This document shows positions 1 through 9,068 of a DNA stretch of 20,406 bases, piece after piece; the first letter of the stretch is position 1; the number at the start of each line of letters is the position of its first letter. The stretch lies in IMG/VR virus record IMGVR_UViG_3300020448_000056, positions 1 through 20,406 of that record; one strand, written 5' to 3'. The notes beneath the pieces are model-generated. The model had not been told where the DNA came from, made no database searches, and saw only the letters and a list, made by a program, of their open reading frames with translations. Position numbers and translations under genes: made by a program. The DNA is from a virus.

Positions 1-3000
1 ATAACAAAAAATGGTGTACCTCCAGGAATAACTGTAATGCATGAGTTAGGTCATTGGGCTTATGCTAATGTATTAGATGCAAGTCAAAAGAAACATTTCT
101 GGAACACTATGGCTAAATATGTTGTTGATGAGGGTGTAGACTTTGATGCTTTAAAAAGAAGATTACCAGGCGATCCATCTATAGGGAATGAACTTTCATC
201 TCCTTCTGAATTCTTTGCTCAACAATTTGTTCAATATGCTATTGCTCAAAACAAAGCTGGTGGCAAGGCAGATGTCATTAGTATGTGGAAGAGAATGGGT
301 AGAGTCATTAATGAAGTTATCCAAAGATGGTTCGGTATGGGTAAAGGTGCAGATGGATCAAAGGCTGTTGATATGGCTGCTATAGATCCTGATCTAATAC
401 CTTTGTTTCAAAGAATATTCCCAGACCGAGATCCAGTAAATAGATATGCAGACCTAGCGTCTAAATTTAAGAATGCAGATAACAGAACAAAGTACAGGTT
501 GTCTGTATTAATGGATTTAGATGATGTCAGAATGAAAATTGACAAAGCCCTAAATGGTAGCCATGAAGAAATGTTAGCTGCCTTAGGCGGTAGAGGAATG
601 GAATCTGATAGACCAAGTGTTGCAACGGTTCTTAACTCTTACCTTAGAAACGCAAGTGGACCTAACAAGCAAAAGAAAAGATTTGGAAATCCAACTAAAA
701 ACAGAAGAATACGATCTGCTGATAGAAAGCAATTCTTTGAAGAAGGAGAATTGGTAGACATAGAGGGTTCTGTTCCAAGACACAGAAACCAATCTGATTA
801 TCATACCTTTATGAAGATAACAGATTCGTATTGGAAGGTAATTAACCACGCAAAAAAAATGCGTGACCCAAGATTTACGGGTAAAGGTGAATATGAAATA
901 GCTACTGCTGGACAATATTTAGGAGCATTAGAAGAAACAGCAGGTAAAGGTAAGAAGGGTGCTATTGATGTAGCTAATGCAAGAGAGATTATGAAGCTAC
1001 ACAGAGAGCAGTTATTAGATGACGCTGGTTTTTCAGATACTCCAGGTATGTCAACTAGAAGCCTTGATGATTACGAAGTAGATATTAGTGGTGGTAATGT
1101 TTCTCCTACAGCCTTGATAGCTGAGAACGCTATGGCTAACGCAGCTCCAGACAATATAGACCAAGTTGCTATAACTAGAGCACTAGCCTTTGATGTTTTA
1201 GGTTCGTTAGAAGCTGCAGAAAAAAGATTAAGAAGACAACTACACAATGTCTTTGGTGAAATGGACGGATTTGATATTACTACTCAAGCAGGTGCTGATG
1301 GAACGGTATCATTAAAAGGATCTAAAAATAAAACAACTAAGAGATTTAGAACCCTTAACGCCAAGAGAAAGAATGACAATGTAAAGAATCAACTTACTAA
1401 ACAAGTTAAAGAAATAGAGAAGCTTGAAAAACAAGCCGACAAGATTTTAAAACAAGGACTTAAGAAAGAAGGCAAGGATCAACTTATAGTTAAGTCTCCT
1501 AAAGACATGTCTGTTAGAGAGATAGCAGATGAAAGTTTAGGCACTAAAAAACAATCAGCCAGAACAATGGACTTGTCTGCTGAGTTAGTTCAGAAGCTAT
1601 TATCTGAACCAGAAGTTCCTGAGTTTGGTCAAATAAAAAAAGCAATAGAAGCAGATCCATCATTGGCTATGTTGTCAAATGGTCGTCCAGCAAACACGCC
1701 TGCTGAATTTGTTCAATTGTTACAGGAAGGTTTTAACCAAGGATATCAAGCAAGAATGGACTACGCTATGTATGTCCTTAGAAACCAACCAGATGGTCTA
1801 AACTTAATACCTAAAGATCCTACAGTTAAGAGAATGGTGATTAGGGAATCACAACAAAACAAAGGTGTAAGTGGAGAGAACGGGATACCTGCTAAAACTC
1901 CCGTCTACATAAAAGAATTTTTAAGAAAAATAACTCACAGAGATCCTATTGTTGAGAACAACGCTAGAACATTTACTTACAGATTGCTTAATGTTTTAGG
2001 TAAAACTCAGTTTAATAAAGCTGAAACAAACAACTTCCTTACTATGGATGATGTTGGAATATTCTTTCCTGAAACTTATTTTGGTGCAAACTACGGAACC
2101 TTTGAACATGTTAATCATGGAGAAACCTTAAATGTAGTTAGAAAAGCTGCCAGAAAAATTGCCACTTCTTTGAAGAAAGGCAAAACAAAAATAGATTATA
2201 CTGATCCTAATGTAGATCGTAACCCAGTAGGTAGAGATCGTACAATTGTAGACGAAGCTGCTTATATGCTTTACCACGGAGGCTTTGACGAAGATAACAA
2301 ATTAAATGTTATAAATGCTTATAAAGAAGCTCTTGAGAATGGAGAAGCTCGTGCTGTTAAAATATCAGAAGCTGATGCCGCTAGAGTACAAGACGGTAGA
2401 TTTGACAGAACAGCTATGTCTGCAGCCAAATGGTTTATTGATGGATTTGATTCTTTAATTACACAAAAAACAAATAAGAAAGCTTTGTATGCTGGTCTTT
2501 CTAATCAAGCAGATATGGAAGCCAATGTTGATAAGCTAACTGAACATGTTGCTTATACTTTTAATAAGTTAATGGGCAACAAAACACTAAGACAAAGATA
2601 TAGATATCTGACTTATTTTGGTGACATGCACTATGATGCAGCGTCTTCTCATCCTATTAAGAAATCCGTAGACCAAACTGGTAATAGTGGAACACTACAT
2701 CTGGCTAAGAAATATGCTCAAGAGACTATAGATAGTTTTGATGATGCAACTGAAACAGCTCATCGTGAGTTTTTAGCTGCAAGACCACACGATAACTTAA
2801 TTGATTATGTATATTATCATGGCACTCCTAATGGTGATGCTTTTAATAAATATATAGGTGGAGGTGCACCTAGAGCTTCTAGTGCAGATTCTTTATTTGG
2901 ACCTGGATTATATCTAGCTAAAGATCCTACAGCATCAGAAACATACGCAAGATTTACTCATAAAAATTCTTTGAAGGCTATGGTAGACAGTGATGATCCA

Positions 3001-6000
3001 GATATCATAGCTGTTACAGATGAAATTATAGACGATATCATGGAGAATAATTATAAGCTTAATGATATAGCAAGAGAGTATGCTGGTAGAGACATAAGAA
3101 ACTCTACTGTAGCAAGAGTAAATGAGATTGAAAATGGCGTAGTAGACGGCATTGATGGAGATCCAGCATATAGAATGGTACAAGACTCTCAAGCATATGA
3201 AAGATTAATGCTTAAGAATGAAGAATTATTTGAAAGGTTAAGTCAATTTACAAGCGTAAAGAGAAATCCAAAAGTAGTTCCTTTCTTTGTTAAAGCAAAC
3301 AACATGTTTGATTTTAGTGAAAATGCTTCTTATTCAGTGGGAACTGGACAAGCATCAGACATATCATTCTTAATGAAAGAATTAAACTCAACTGGTTTAA
3401 TGAAAGAGAATGAAGCTTCCAGATTATTAAATGAATTTAAGTTGCAGGGAGAACTTGATGGAGCAGACTTTTATCAAAACTTAGTTGATAGTCTTGCAGT
3501 AGGTGGAAGAAGTGATGCTGAAGCAAAAACTTTGATATCTAGAATGTTTACAAAACTAGGATACGATGGCTTCTTAATTACAGAACCACACCCAGTAACT
3601 AATGAAGTTGTTGACGCTATAGTAATTAACTCTAAGCAAAGCTTGCGTACTGTAGACGCAAATGTTGAAGATAGTGTCGTCAATCCTCCTTTTGCACAAG
3701 ATAAAGTTGGTAAGTATCAATCTTTAAATGGTCAATTGCTACAAGATATAGTTGAGTTAAACAAAACATTATCAGATGGAGACTATGTAAACATTGGATC
3801 TCAAGCACAAAAACTAGGTATGCCTGATGCTATGCAAGGTTTCATAAAGAAAACTTTAAAAAAAGAAATCCCTGATATTGATGATGTTAAGGTTATAGAA
3901 AAAAATTATAGAACCAACTTCCTTAGTGAGAACTCTGCACATCTTAGAAAAATAGGTGCAGAATGGTTAGGTAATATAATGAAACCTAAAGATGGAGTAG
4001 GTATATATCAAATGCATGCAGCTGACTTAGCTAAAAAAGTTCAGCCAGTTATGACTATGCTACAAAAATTACCTGATTATGGTAATGGTGTTAAAAGATA
4101 TATTAACAAGACCGCACCTTTCTTTAAGGCAATACCACTTGTTGGCAAGGCTGTCCCAGATTCAACACTGGCACCACCAGCATCACATAAAAGAATTATT
4201 AGAGCTATGAGAGCTGGAGATATAAGTCGTTTACCAGATGCAGAAAAACAAATAGCTAACCATTTAGTTGGTTTATTTAAAAAAGAACTAAATGATATGC
4301 ATGCTCTTGGTATACCAGTAGGAGATGTTACTCTTCGTAGTGGAACTAAATACTATGTTCCTCAGATATGGAACGCAGATATAGTAAGAGAAAGACCAAA
4401 GGCATTTGTTGAAGCTATAGAAAGATTTATTATAAAAGAAAAAAGAGCAGAGGGCATACAACCTAACGCAGCTGAAGTTTCTGAAATAGCATCTCAAATG
4501 ATGAAAAGAATCATAGACACTGATGGTAGGATTGATGTTGATGTGGATGCTAGAACTTCTGGAATCAGTAGTGATCCATTCTATCAAAGGTTTATAACAC
4601 TTGACAAAGATAGCTACCCTGAGTTTGCAGACTATTTGGTAGACGATTTAGAGGGTGTAATAACTAAATACTTTGATAAGACCACAAGAAAAATGCTTAT
4701 GGCTAAGAAGTTTGGTGCAGGGGGACACGGTCTAAACGCATACACAGTAACTTCTAAGTTAGGCGTAGACGGTGCAGCGGATATATTAAGTCAAAACAAA
4801 TTAATAAGTATGTCAAGATCAACTGATGATGCTGTTCTTGAAGTATCTCATGTAGTAATACCTACACCTACACAAATAGACAGAACTGCTCTTAAAAATG
4901 TTCTAAGAGAAATACAATCTAACTTACAAAACACAAATGCTAATACAGCAAGTGCTAAAACAGATGCTGCAAGAAGAAGGTTACTTGCTCTTACAGACAC
5001 TGGAGAACTAAACCAAGCACAAATGACTAACTTAAAAATAAGAATAGATGCAGTTGTTAATGGTTTAAAAGATTTTCCTGGAGGAATGACTGAAGGTTCT
5101 GAGTCATTCATAAGAAGTATTAATGATGTTCTAGAAAGACGACCAATGTCTGATAATAGAATGTTAAACAATGTAAGTAAAAAGATGAGAGCGTTTAACT
5201 CTGTATCTTTACTTGGTTGGACAACTTTAACATCTGCACCTGATATAGCATTACCTCTTATACGAAGTGGTAACTTCAGGGGATGGATGAAAGCTTGGAA
5301 AGATGTAACCTTAGGTAGCCCAGAGTATAGACAAGCAGCCAAAGATATTGGGGTGGGTGTTGAAAACCTAATACACGATAGAATGACACATATGGCTGGT
5401 GATGGCTCACAACAATTCCAGCATGCATTTTTCTATGGTACTGGTCTACAAAGTTGGACAAACTTTATGAGAGAAGTATCAGCTGTTGTTGGCTACAATA
5501 CATTCAAAGCTGAAGCTGATGCTGCACAAAGACTTATAGCTAAAGGTCAGATGGACACTAGAGCTTACAGAAAATCATTAAGATTATTAAAACGATACGG
5601 ACTAGAGTCTTATGGTATGCCTGGAGCAAGAAGAATGGCTGATATAAAAACTGTAGCAGGAGATGATCAGTTTAGATATGCAACCATGAGGTTTGTAAAC
5701 GAAACAATATTTACACCAGATCCAAATGATGTACCTCTTTGGGCACAACATCCTATTGGATCAATGGTATTCCAGTTGAAATCATTCCCACTTATGATGA
5801 TGCGTATGGTATTCGGAGAAGGTGGAGTTACAAGTGAATTTGGAAAAGGAAATTTTGCACCAATGATAGCATTGTTAACAGTTGGTGGTGGTATGGGTAT
5901 GGCAGCCAATACAATAAAAGATTATGCTCTATCTAGAGGTGGCGAAGATGGAAGAAGTAGATCTCCTCGTGACAGACTGTTTAGTAAAACAGCAGTAGGA

Positions 6001-6510
6001 GAAACATTTAAAGTATTCACAGGTGTAGAAGGAGAAGACGCAGACAAATGGTTACGACAAAACCTAGGCGATGAAGCAGATTCATGGTTAGGAAACTATC
6101 TTGAAGGTATCGTAGCCCTTGGTGGTATGGGTCTACTAGCAGAATTATTCTTTAACACTGCAGCACAGGCAGACAATAGATATTATGGTGCAGCTAGAAT
6201 GGTGTCTGCGATTGGTGGTCCGTCTATGGGAGTAACATTTGATGCAGCAGCCAACATTGGTGGTGGTATAGAGTTCGCAAGAGAGAGCGTTGGTCTTGGA
6301 GATGATGGAAGTAACTCAGCAGAGAGAGCATTTACCAGAACATTACTACGAAGAGTACCAGTATTAGGTGGTACAAAACCTTTCACAGAAGGTGGTACAG
6401 ATTTAATAGCTGGAGAACAACAAGGTCGTGGTTCTAAATCAGAGGGTGCGGATATATTTGATGCTATGTCATCAAAAGAATTTGCCAAACTATTTGCTAA
6501 ATTTAAATAG
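1..6510 (+). CDS. Giant phage polyvalent protein (5' partial): zinc-peptidase motif, ADP-ribosyltransferase-like domain
   Basis: The reading frame is open to the left edge (residues ITKNGVPPGITV precede the first Met at 37), so the true start lies outside; about 2169 residues are visible. A zincin motif HELGHW (H14, E15, H18 of the visible part) is followed near nt 190-230 by ELSSPSEFFAQQF, which may supply the third ligand or a family-typical downstream Glu. Nt 2810-3670 look like an ART-PolyVal ADP-ribosyltransferase: YYHGTPNG, then FGPGLYLAKDP, then GYDGFLI and a closing VINSKQSLRTV strand. The region from about nt 5200 to the end has hydrophobic stretches (FQLKSFPLMMMRMVF; APMIALLTVGGGMGMAA), as in C-terminal LPD-type domains of such proteins. 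These giants are thought to be packaged in the virion and injected with the DNA; that role is inferred here. No catalytic residue has been tested by alignment. Confidence 0.85.
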   Translation: MTKNGVPPGITVMHELGHWAYANVLDASQKKHFWNTMAKYVVDEGVDFDALKRRLPGDPSIGNELSSPSEFFAQQFVQYAIAQNKAGGKADVISMWKRMGRVINEVIQRWFGMGKGADGSKAVDMAAIDPDLIPLFQRIFPDRDPVNRYADLASKFKNADNRTKYRLSVLMDLDDVRMKIDKALNGSHEEMLAALGGRGMESDRPSVATVLNSYLRNASGPNKQKKRFGNPTKNRRIRSADRKQFFEEGELVDIEGSVPRHRNQSDYHTFMKITDSYWKVINHAKKMRDPRFTGKGEYEIATAGQYLGALEETAGKGKKGAIDVANAREIMKLHREQLLDDAGFSDTPGMSTRSLDDYEVDISGGNVSPTALIAENAMANAAPDNIDQVAITRALAFDVLGSLEAAEKRLRRQLHNVFGEMDGFDITTQAGADGTVSLKGSKNKTTKRFRTLNAKRKNDNVKNQLTKQVKEIEKLEKQADKILKQGLKKEGKDQLIVKSPKDMSVREIADESLGTKKQSARTMDLSAELVQKLLSEPEVPEFGQIKKAIEADPSLAMLSNGRPANTPAEFVQLLQEGFNQGYQARMDYAMYVLRNQPDGLNLIPKDPTVKRMVIRESQQNKGVSGENGIPAKTPVYIKEFLRKITHRDPIVENNARTFTYRLLNVLGKTQFNKAETNNFLTMDDVGIFFPETYFGANYGTFEHVNHGETLNVVRKAARKIATSLKKGKTKIDYTDPNVDRNPVGRDRTIVDEAAYMLYHGGFDEDNKLNVINAYKEALENGEARAVKISEADAARVQDGRFDRTAMSAAKWFIDGFDSLITQKTNKKALYAGLSNQADMEANVDKLTEHVAYTFNKLMGNKTLRQRYRYLTYFGDMHYDAASSHPIKKSVDQTGNSGTLHLAKKYAQETIDSFDDATETAHREFLAARPHDNLIDYVYYHGTPNGDAFNKYIGGGAPRASSADSLFGPGLYLAKDPTASETYARFTHKNSLKAMVDSDDPDIIAVTDEIIDDIMENNYKLNDIAREYAGRDIRNSTVARVNEIENGVVDGIDGDPAYRMVQDSQAYERLMLKNEELFERLSQFTSVKRNPKVVPFFVKANNMFDFSENASYSVGTGQASDISFLMKELNSTGLMKENEASRLLNEFKLQGELDGADFYQNLVDSLAVGGRSDAEAKTLISRMFTKLGYDGFLITEPHPVTNEVVDAIVINSKQSLRTVDANVEDSVVNPPFAQDKVGKYQSLNGQLLQDIVELNKTLSDGDYVNIGSQAQKLGMPDAMQGFIKKTLKKEIPDIDDVKVIEKNYRTNFLSENSAHLRKIGAEWLGNIMKPKDGVGIYQMHAADLAKKVQPVMTMLQKLPDYGNGVKRYINKTAPFFKAIPLVGKAVPDSTLAPPASHKRIIRAMRAGDISRLPDAEKQIANHLVGLFKKELNDMHALGIPVGDVTLRSGTKYYVPQIWNADIVRERPKAFVEAIERFIIKEKRAEGIQPNAAEVSEIASQMMKRIIDTDGRIDVDVDARTSGISSDPFYQRFITLDKDSYPEFADYLVDDLEGVITKYFDKTTRKMLMAKKFGAGGHGLNAYTVTSKLGVDGAADILSQNKLISMSRSTDDAVLEVSHVVIPTPTQIDRTALKNVLREIQSNLQNTNANTASAKTDAARRRLLALTDTGELNQAQMTNLKIRIDAVVNGLKDFPGGMTEGSESFIRSINDVLERRPMSDNRMLNNVSKKMRAFNSVSLLGWTTLTSAPDIALPLIRSGNFRGWMKAWKDVTLGSPEYRQAAKDIGVGVENLIHDRMTHMAGDGSQQFQHAFFYGTGLQSWTNFMREVSAVVGYNTFKAEADAAQRLIAKGQMDTRAYRKSLRLLKRYGLESYGMPGARRMADIKTVAGDDQFRYATMRFVNETIFTPDPNDVPLWAQHPIGSMVFQLKSFPLMMMRMVFGEGGVTSEFGKGNFAPMIALLTVGGGMGMAANTIKDYALSRGGEDGRSRSPRDRLFSKTAVGETFKVFTGVEGEDADKWLRQNLGDEADSWLGNYLEGIVALGGMGLLAELFFNTAAQADNRYYGAARMVSAIGGPSMGVTFDAAANIGGGIEFARESVGLGDDGSNSAERAFTRTLLRRVPVLGGTKPFTEGGTDLIAGEQQGRGSKSEGADIFDAMSSKEFAKLFAKFK

Positions 6511-6519
6511 AGATGAGAA

Positions 6520-6972
6520 TTGGTATTTGCAGAAATCATAACAGGGATAACCTTAGTCAACAAAGCAGCAGAGCAGATAAAGAAGCTTGTTACAAATGCT
6601 AATGATGTATCTAAACTAGCAAAACACATAGACGATATGTTTGAAGGCGAAAGCCAGATAAACAAAAGAAGAAACAAGAGAAGTATGTTCTCTGTTCATA
6701 GTGTTGCTGAAGAAACAATCAATGCAAAGCTTGCCAGAGAAAGATTAAATGAGATGGGTCAGTTAATAGACCTAAGATTTGGTCACGGAACTTGGGCGGG
6801 TATATTAAAAGAAAGAGCAGACAGAATACACGAAGCTAAAGAAGAAGCAAAAAGAGTTGCTCATAGAAAAAGAATTCAGTATGAAGAAAACATGCAATTG
6901 TTCTGGATAATATTTGGTATTATCTTTGGTGGAGCTTGTATATTATTTGTAATGTTTATTTTACTTGGATAG
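6520..6972 (+). CDS. Small C-terminally membrane-anchored phage protein, function unknown
   Basis: 150 aa starting at TTG, nine bases after the stop of the giant gene. TTG is the only plausible start because an in-frame TGA lies just upstream (6514) and the nearby ATG at 6513 is out of frame; the upstream GAGATGAGAA is only a weak ribosome site, so coupling to the gene before is likely. The N-terminal part (FAEIITGITLVNKAAEQIKK) is amphipathic, the middle is highly charged and helical (EAKEEAKRVAHRKR), and residues 127-149 form one hydrophobic helix. This layout recurs in marine phages next to structural genes, from memory and without a search. It may be a virion or lysis accessory protein; no function is assigned. 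Its end overlaps the convergent gene by 12 bases. Confidence 0.75.
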   Translation: MVFAEIITGITLVNKAAEQIKKLVTNANDVSKLAKHIDDMFEGESQINKRRNKRSMFSVHSVAEETINAKLARERLNEMGQLIDLRFGHGTWAGILKERADRIHEAKEEAKRVAHRKRIQYEENMQLFWIIFGIIFGGACILFVMFILLG

Positions 6973-7149
6973 AAACCTATCTATAAAATTATAAACTCTG
7001 CCAAATTGTTTGTCTATATTTAGAAGCTCTTGATTCATCATAGATACTGTTGATCTTAACTCTACTACTTCTACTAGTACCCAAGTTGATAATCCTAAGA
7101 GCACTGAACCTAATAAACCTAATATCCATTTAGTATCTTTTTGTTTCAT
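6961..7149 (-). CDS. 62-aa single-pass membrane protein with short coiled coil
   Basis: Residues 8-27 (WILGLLGSVLLGLSTWVLVE) form a membrane helix near the N terminus, followed by a heptad-like VELRSTVSMMNQELLNIDKQF segment. This resembles small spanin- or holin-associated proteins of phages, and it is the last gene of the leftward lysis unit, which would fit such a role; this is inference. The start is odd: GGAG lies directly against the ATG with no spacer, and an in-frame TAG sits only three bases upstream. The next Met is at residue 37, inside the coiled coil, so this start is kept. Translation probably relies on ribosomes finishing at that TAG. Confidence 0.65.
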   Translation of the reverse strand: MKQKDTKWILGLLGSVLLGLSTWVLVEVVELRSTVSMMNQELLNIDKQFGRVYNFIDRFLSK

Positions 7150-7152
7150 CTC

Positions 7153-7224
7153 CTACCATTGGTTGTGTCTTGGATCTTTCTGTTGTTTTATATGTTCCTT
7201 TTTATATTCGCCTGCCTTGACCAC
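7153..7224 (-). CDS. Possible 23-aa ORF or alternative-frame C-terminal extension
   Basis: A GTG-started frame overlaps the end of the 45-aa basic gene by 23 bases and ends in TAG three bases before the ATG of the 62-aa membrane gene, in the same frame as it. The translation (VVKAGEYKKEHIKQQ, then KDPRHNQW) is charged and protein-like rather than random. No ribosome site is visible at the GTG. The same frame is open further upstream through the A10 run of the neighbouring gene, so it could instead be reached by slippage there. Either way its stop is placed to hand ribosomes to the next gene. It may be fortuitous. Confidence 0.25.
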   Translation of the reverse strand: MVKAGEYKKEHIKQQKDPRHNQW

Positions 7225-7339
7225 GATATTTTTTATAGTTTTTTTTTTCGTGCTTACCCATATTTTTCTTATGCCTGCCAATCTTTTTCCTAGATTTTTC
7301 AACATAAGTATTGACTCCAAACTTAGCCTTCTTGACCAT
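7202..7339 (-). CDS. 45-aa strongly basic phage microprotein (ends YRGQGRRI)
   Basis: The ORF encodes MVKKAKFGVNTYVEKSRKK, continuing through KIGRHKKNMGKHEKKNYKKY and ending RGQGRRI. The start overlaps the stop of the upstream gene region (TGAATGG), typical of a packed phage operon. About 40% of residues are Lys or Arg with almost no acidic residues, suggesting nucleic-acid binding. The pattern KFGVNT...GRHKK...YRGQGR recalls short basic proteins seen beside lysis or packaging genes in marine phages; that is memory, not a search. The codons for EKKN include a run of ten A residues (complement of 7239-7248), a candidate slippage site. Function unknown. Confidence 0.65.
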   Translation of the reverse strand: MVKKAKFGVNTYVEKSRKKIGRHKKNMGKHEKKNYKKYRGQGRRI

Positions 7340-7621
7340 TCATTTGCCTAATCTCATTTGTAGACCTTGAATAACACTAGCCAATTGTTTGCTAGTTTGA
7401 TCTAAAGTTTTTTGATGTTGTAATTGTGTAGGGGGAACTTTTCTTTGTTGCATAGCTAAAGCTTGTGCTATCTCTAAATTCATGGCTTCTTGAGGAACCA
7501 TAAACGCAGGATTGTTTTTGCCAGACATATATCTTTTAAATATCTCTGCAATTTTCTGACTCATCTGTGGATCTACCACAGCAGATGTAGGGTTAGGTGC
7601 AAATTGTTGTGCGTCCATCAT
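7340..7621 (-). CDS. 93-aa phage protein of unknown function
   Basis: Starts at the first of two adjacent ATGs, with GGAG seven bases upstream, and ends against the start of the 45-aa basic gene. The protein is rich in Gln, Met and Ala, with no transmembrane segment and no Cys. It is predicted mostly helical (QMSQKIAEIFKRYM; EAMNLEIAQALAMQQRK; the Gln-rich tail TLDQTSKQLASVIQGLQM). No known motif is recognised. Its place directly downstream of the endolysin suggests late expression. The good ribosome site and tight junctions on both sides make it a real gene. Confidence 0.7.
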   Translation of the reverse strand: MMDAQQFAPNPTSAVVDPQMSQKIAEIFKRYMSGKNNPAFMVPQEAMNLEIAQALAMQQRKVPPTQLQHQKTLDQTSKQLASVIQGLQMRLGK

Positions 7622-7637
7622 ATATAAACTCCGTTGT

Positions 7638-8087
7638 TTATATATCTATATCAAAAAGTTCCCTTTCCATCGTCCTTCTACGAACTAGACCTTTTAATAT
7701 TCTACCTCCTGCCTTCCTCCACTTAGGAAACTCAGCAGATGCACCATGGTAATCACCACGATTTAGCTTCATACGCATAGTAGACCTTTGAAAATTACCA
7801 CTACCAACATTAAATATAAATGAACACAAGGCAGAGTGCATATTCTCTGTAATTTCTGCGTCTACCAATTTAGATATTGCGTAGTAACAATGGTCTAATT
7901 CTTGCCGTAATAGAACTTCACCTTCTTCTTCTGTTATATCTGGGTGTGTTTTAGTTACTGATTTTCTATTCTTATCCCAAGTAGATCCATATCCTATAGT
8001 CCAACGATTAGCTGGACATAGGTATACGGAAGGAGAGAAGCCTTCAAAATGTTTGATTATATTTAATCCTTCTGAATTGATCTTCAT
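7638..8087 (-). CDS. Phage endolysin, GH24 lysozyme family (T4/P1 lysozyme type)
   Basis: 149 aa, the usual size for a single-domain GH24 lysozyme that cuts the N-acetylmuramic acid to N-acetylglucosamine bond in peptidoglycan. The N terminus GLNIIKHFEGF carries the catalytic Glu (E15), and the spacing E15-(8)-C24-(5)-T30 gives the catalytic triad with Cys in the middle place, as in phage P1 Lyz, instead of Asp as in T4. The WTIGYGST block and the C-terminal GLVRRRTMERELF helix are family hallmarks. There is no N-terminal signal or anchor helix, so export should depend on the holin. Its ATG overlaps the TGA of the holin gene (ATGA), so the two are translationally coupled. Confidence 0.95.
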   Translation of the reverse strand: MKINSEGLNIIKHFEGFSPSVYLCPANRWTIGYGSTWDKNRKSVTKTHPDITEEEGEVLLRQELDHCYYAISKLVDAEITENMHSALCSFIFNVGSGNFQRSTMRMKLNRGDYHGASAEFPKWRKAGGRILKGLVRRRTMERELFDIDI

Positions 8088-8521
8088 TTTCTATTAAAAC
8101 TTCTTTGACCAAACCAGAAAGAAACAACAGCAGCCCATACTGCTTGTATTTCGTTAGACCATATTCTGTTATACATCTCTAGGTCTATGGAATTAAAAGC
8201 CAACATGAATGTTAGAATCATAAATTCTAAAAATAAAAGGTATGTCATTATAGGTCTAACACTAGAAGATAGATTAATAACCCATTGAGATGACTTGACT
8301 GTCATTTTTGTTTGGCTTTTTTGTAATGCTTCTGTTTCACGAATGTCTGCTTCAACATTCATAAATTGTAGTTTTTGTTCACCAAGCTTGATTTGTTGCT
8401 CTAGTTGTTTATCCATCAACTTTAATTCGTGAGCTTGATCTCTTTTCTCTTCAAAGAATCCTAGAAGCTTAGGAAGAAAAGAAGTTCCAAATCCAAGTAG
8501 TGACCCTAGTAGTGATAGCAT
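8084..8521 (-). CDS. Holin, three-helix type similar to gene-transfer-agent holins
   Basis: 145 aa with a hydrophobic N terminus (1-23), a long charged helical middle (24-75), a helix at about 91-109 after the Arg-Pro pair RPIMTYLLF, and a C-terminal helix at about 125-138 (VWAAVVSFWFGQRSF). The Arg-Pro entry and the closing SFWFGQR block match the GTA_holin_3TM family as I know it. Such proteins form inner-membrane lesions that release the endolysin. AAGGAGG stands four bases before ATG. The gene overlaps the endolysin gene, giving a holin-endolysin pair. An extended middle region this charged could also interact with other lysis proteins; that is speculation. Confidence 0.85.
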   Translation of the reverse strand: MLSLLGSLLGFGTSFLPKLLGFFEEKRDQAHELKLMDKQLEQQIKLGEQKLQFMNVEADIRETEALQKSQTKMTVKSSQWVINLSSSVRPIMTYLLFLEFMILTFMLAFNSIDLEMYNRIWSNEIQAVWAAVVSFWFGQRSFNRK

Positions 8522-8543
8522 ATAACCTCCTTTGTTTATTTTA

Positions 8544-9068
8544 TCATAACTGAAGTATTTTAGGTATAGAGTTAATAATTTTTTCTATTGTATCATTGTT
8601 TTCTATAACTAAATCTGCATCAAAATCTTGATTTTCTGATTCGTGGTTTGTTTTTGTAGACGATGGTCTTTCCATTCTAACTACAACACCACCCATATCT
8701 CTTATTATTTTTGCTTCGTTTAGAAATCTAACATCATCAGCAACAACTCCCTGGTTCATAGATGTAAGCTCACTTACTTTCGTAGACCATAGGTTTACCC
8801 ATATATTATCGCCCATTATCTTTCTTCCCCACTCAGTACCTAATGTTTGCATAGCAAACCTAGGAGTCTTATTGCAAAGAAGTTCTGTTTCTATTTCTTT
8901 ATTCATACCCTCTAGGTGTGAGTATGATAACCCGACTGATGACAACATCTTTTTAATTGGATAAGCCATCTTTACTTTTGTAAAATTATGTTTAGAGCAC
9001 AATGCATCTGCTAATAATGTTTTACCACTACCTATATATCCAGTGATTCCTATTATTTTAGGACGCAT
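8544..9068 (-). CDS. Deoxynucleoside monophosphate kinase (T4 gp1-like)
   Basis: 174 aa. A P-loop GYIGSGKT (residues 10-17) follows an N-terminal beta strand KIIGIT. Further blocks typical of T4 gp1-like dNMP kinases are present: a lid-adjacent TPRFAMQTLGTEWGR segment, and ADDVRFLNEAKII near residue 110. It would phosphorylate dNMPs to dNDPs for phage DNA synthesis, using nucleotides from host DNA breakdown. Start: AGAGGG six bases before ATG; the start overlaps the preceding 67-aa gene by 11 bases. Neighbouring the DUF1937 gene, it suggests a nucleotide-supply pair in the recombination operon. Other P-loop nucleotide kinases are possible, but the DVRF...NEA motif favours this assignment. Confidence 0.88.
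   Translation of the reverse strand: MRPKIIGITGYIGSGKTLLADALCSKHNFTKVKMAYPIKKMLSSVGLSYSHLEGMNKEIETELLCNKTPRFAMQTLGTEWGRKIMGDNIWVNLWSTKVSELTSMNQGVVADDVRFLNEAKIIRDMGGVVVRMERPSSTKTNHESENQDFDADLVIENNDTIEKIINSIPKILQL

Noticed and set aside
4848-5342. Long antisense open frame (164 aa) under the giant gene; another at 6183-6677
   Set aside because: They mirror the codon structure of the rightward gene, have no ribosome site and give low-complexity Ser/Leu-rich proteins.
7163-7351. Rightward 62-aa hydrophobic frame
   Set aside because: It is the complement of the AT/Lys-rich 45-aa gene; its Phe and Leu runs come from the poly-A coding strand, and it has no ribosome site.
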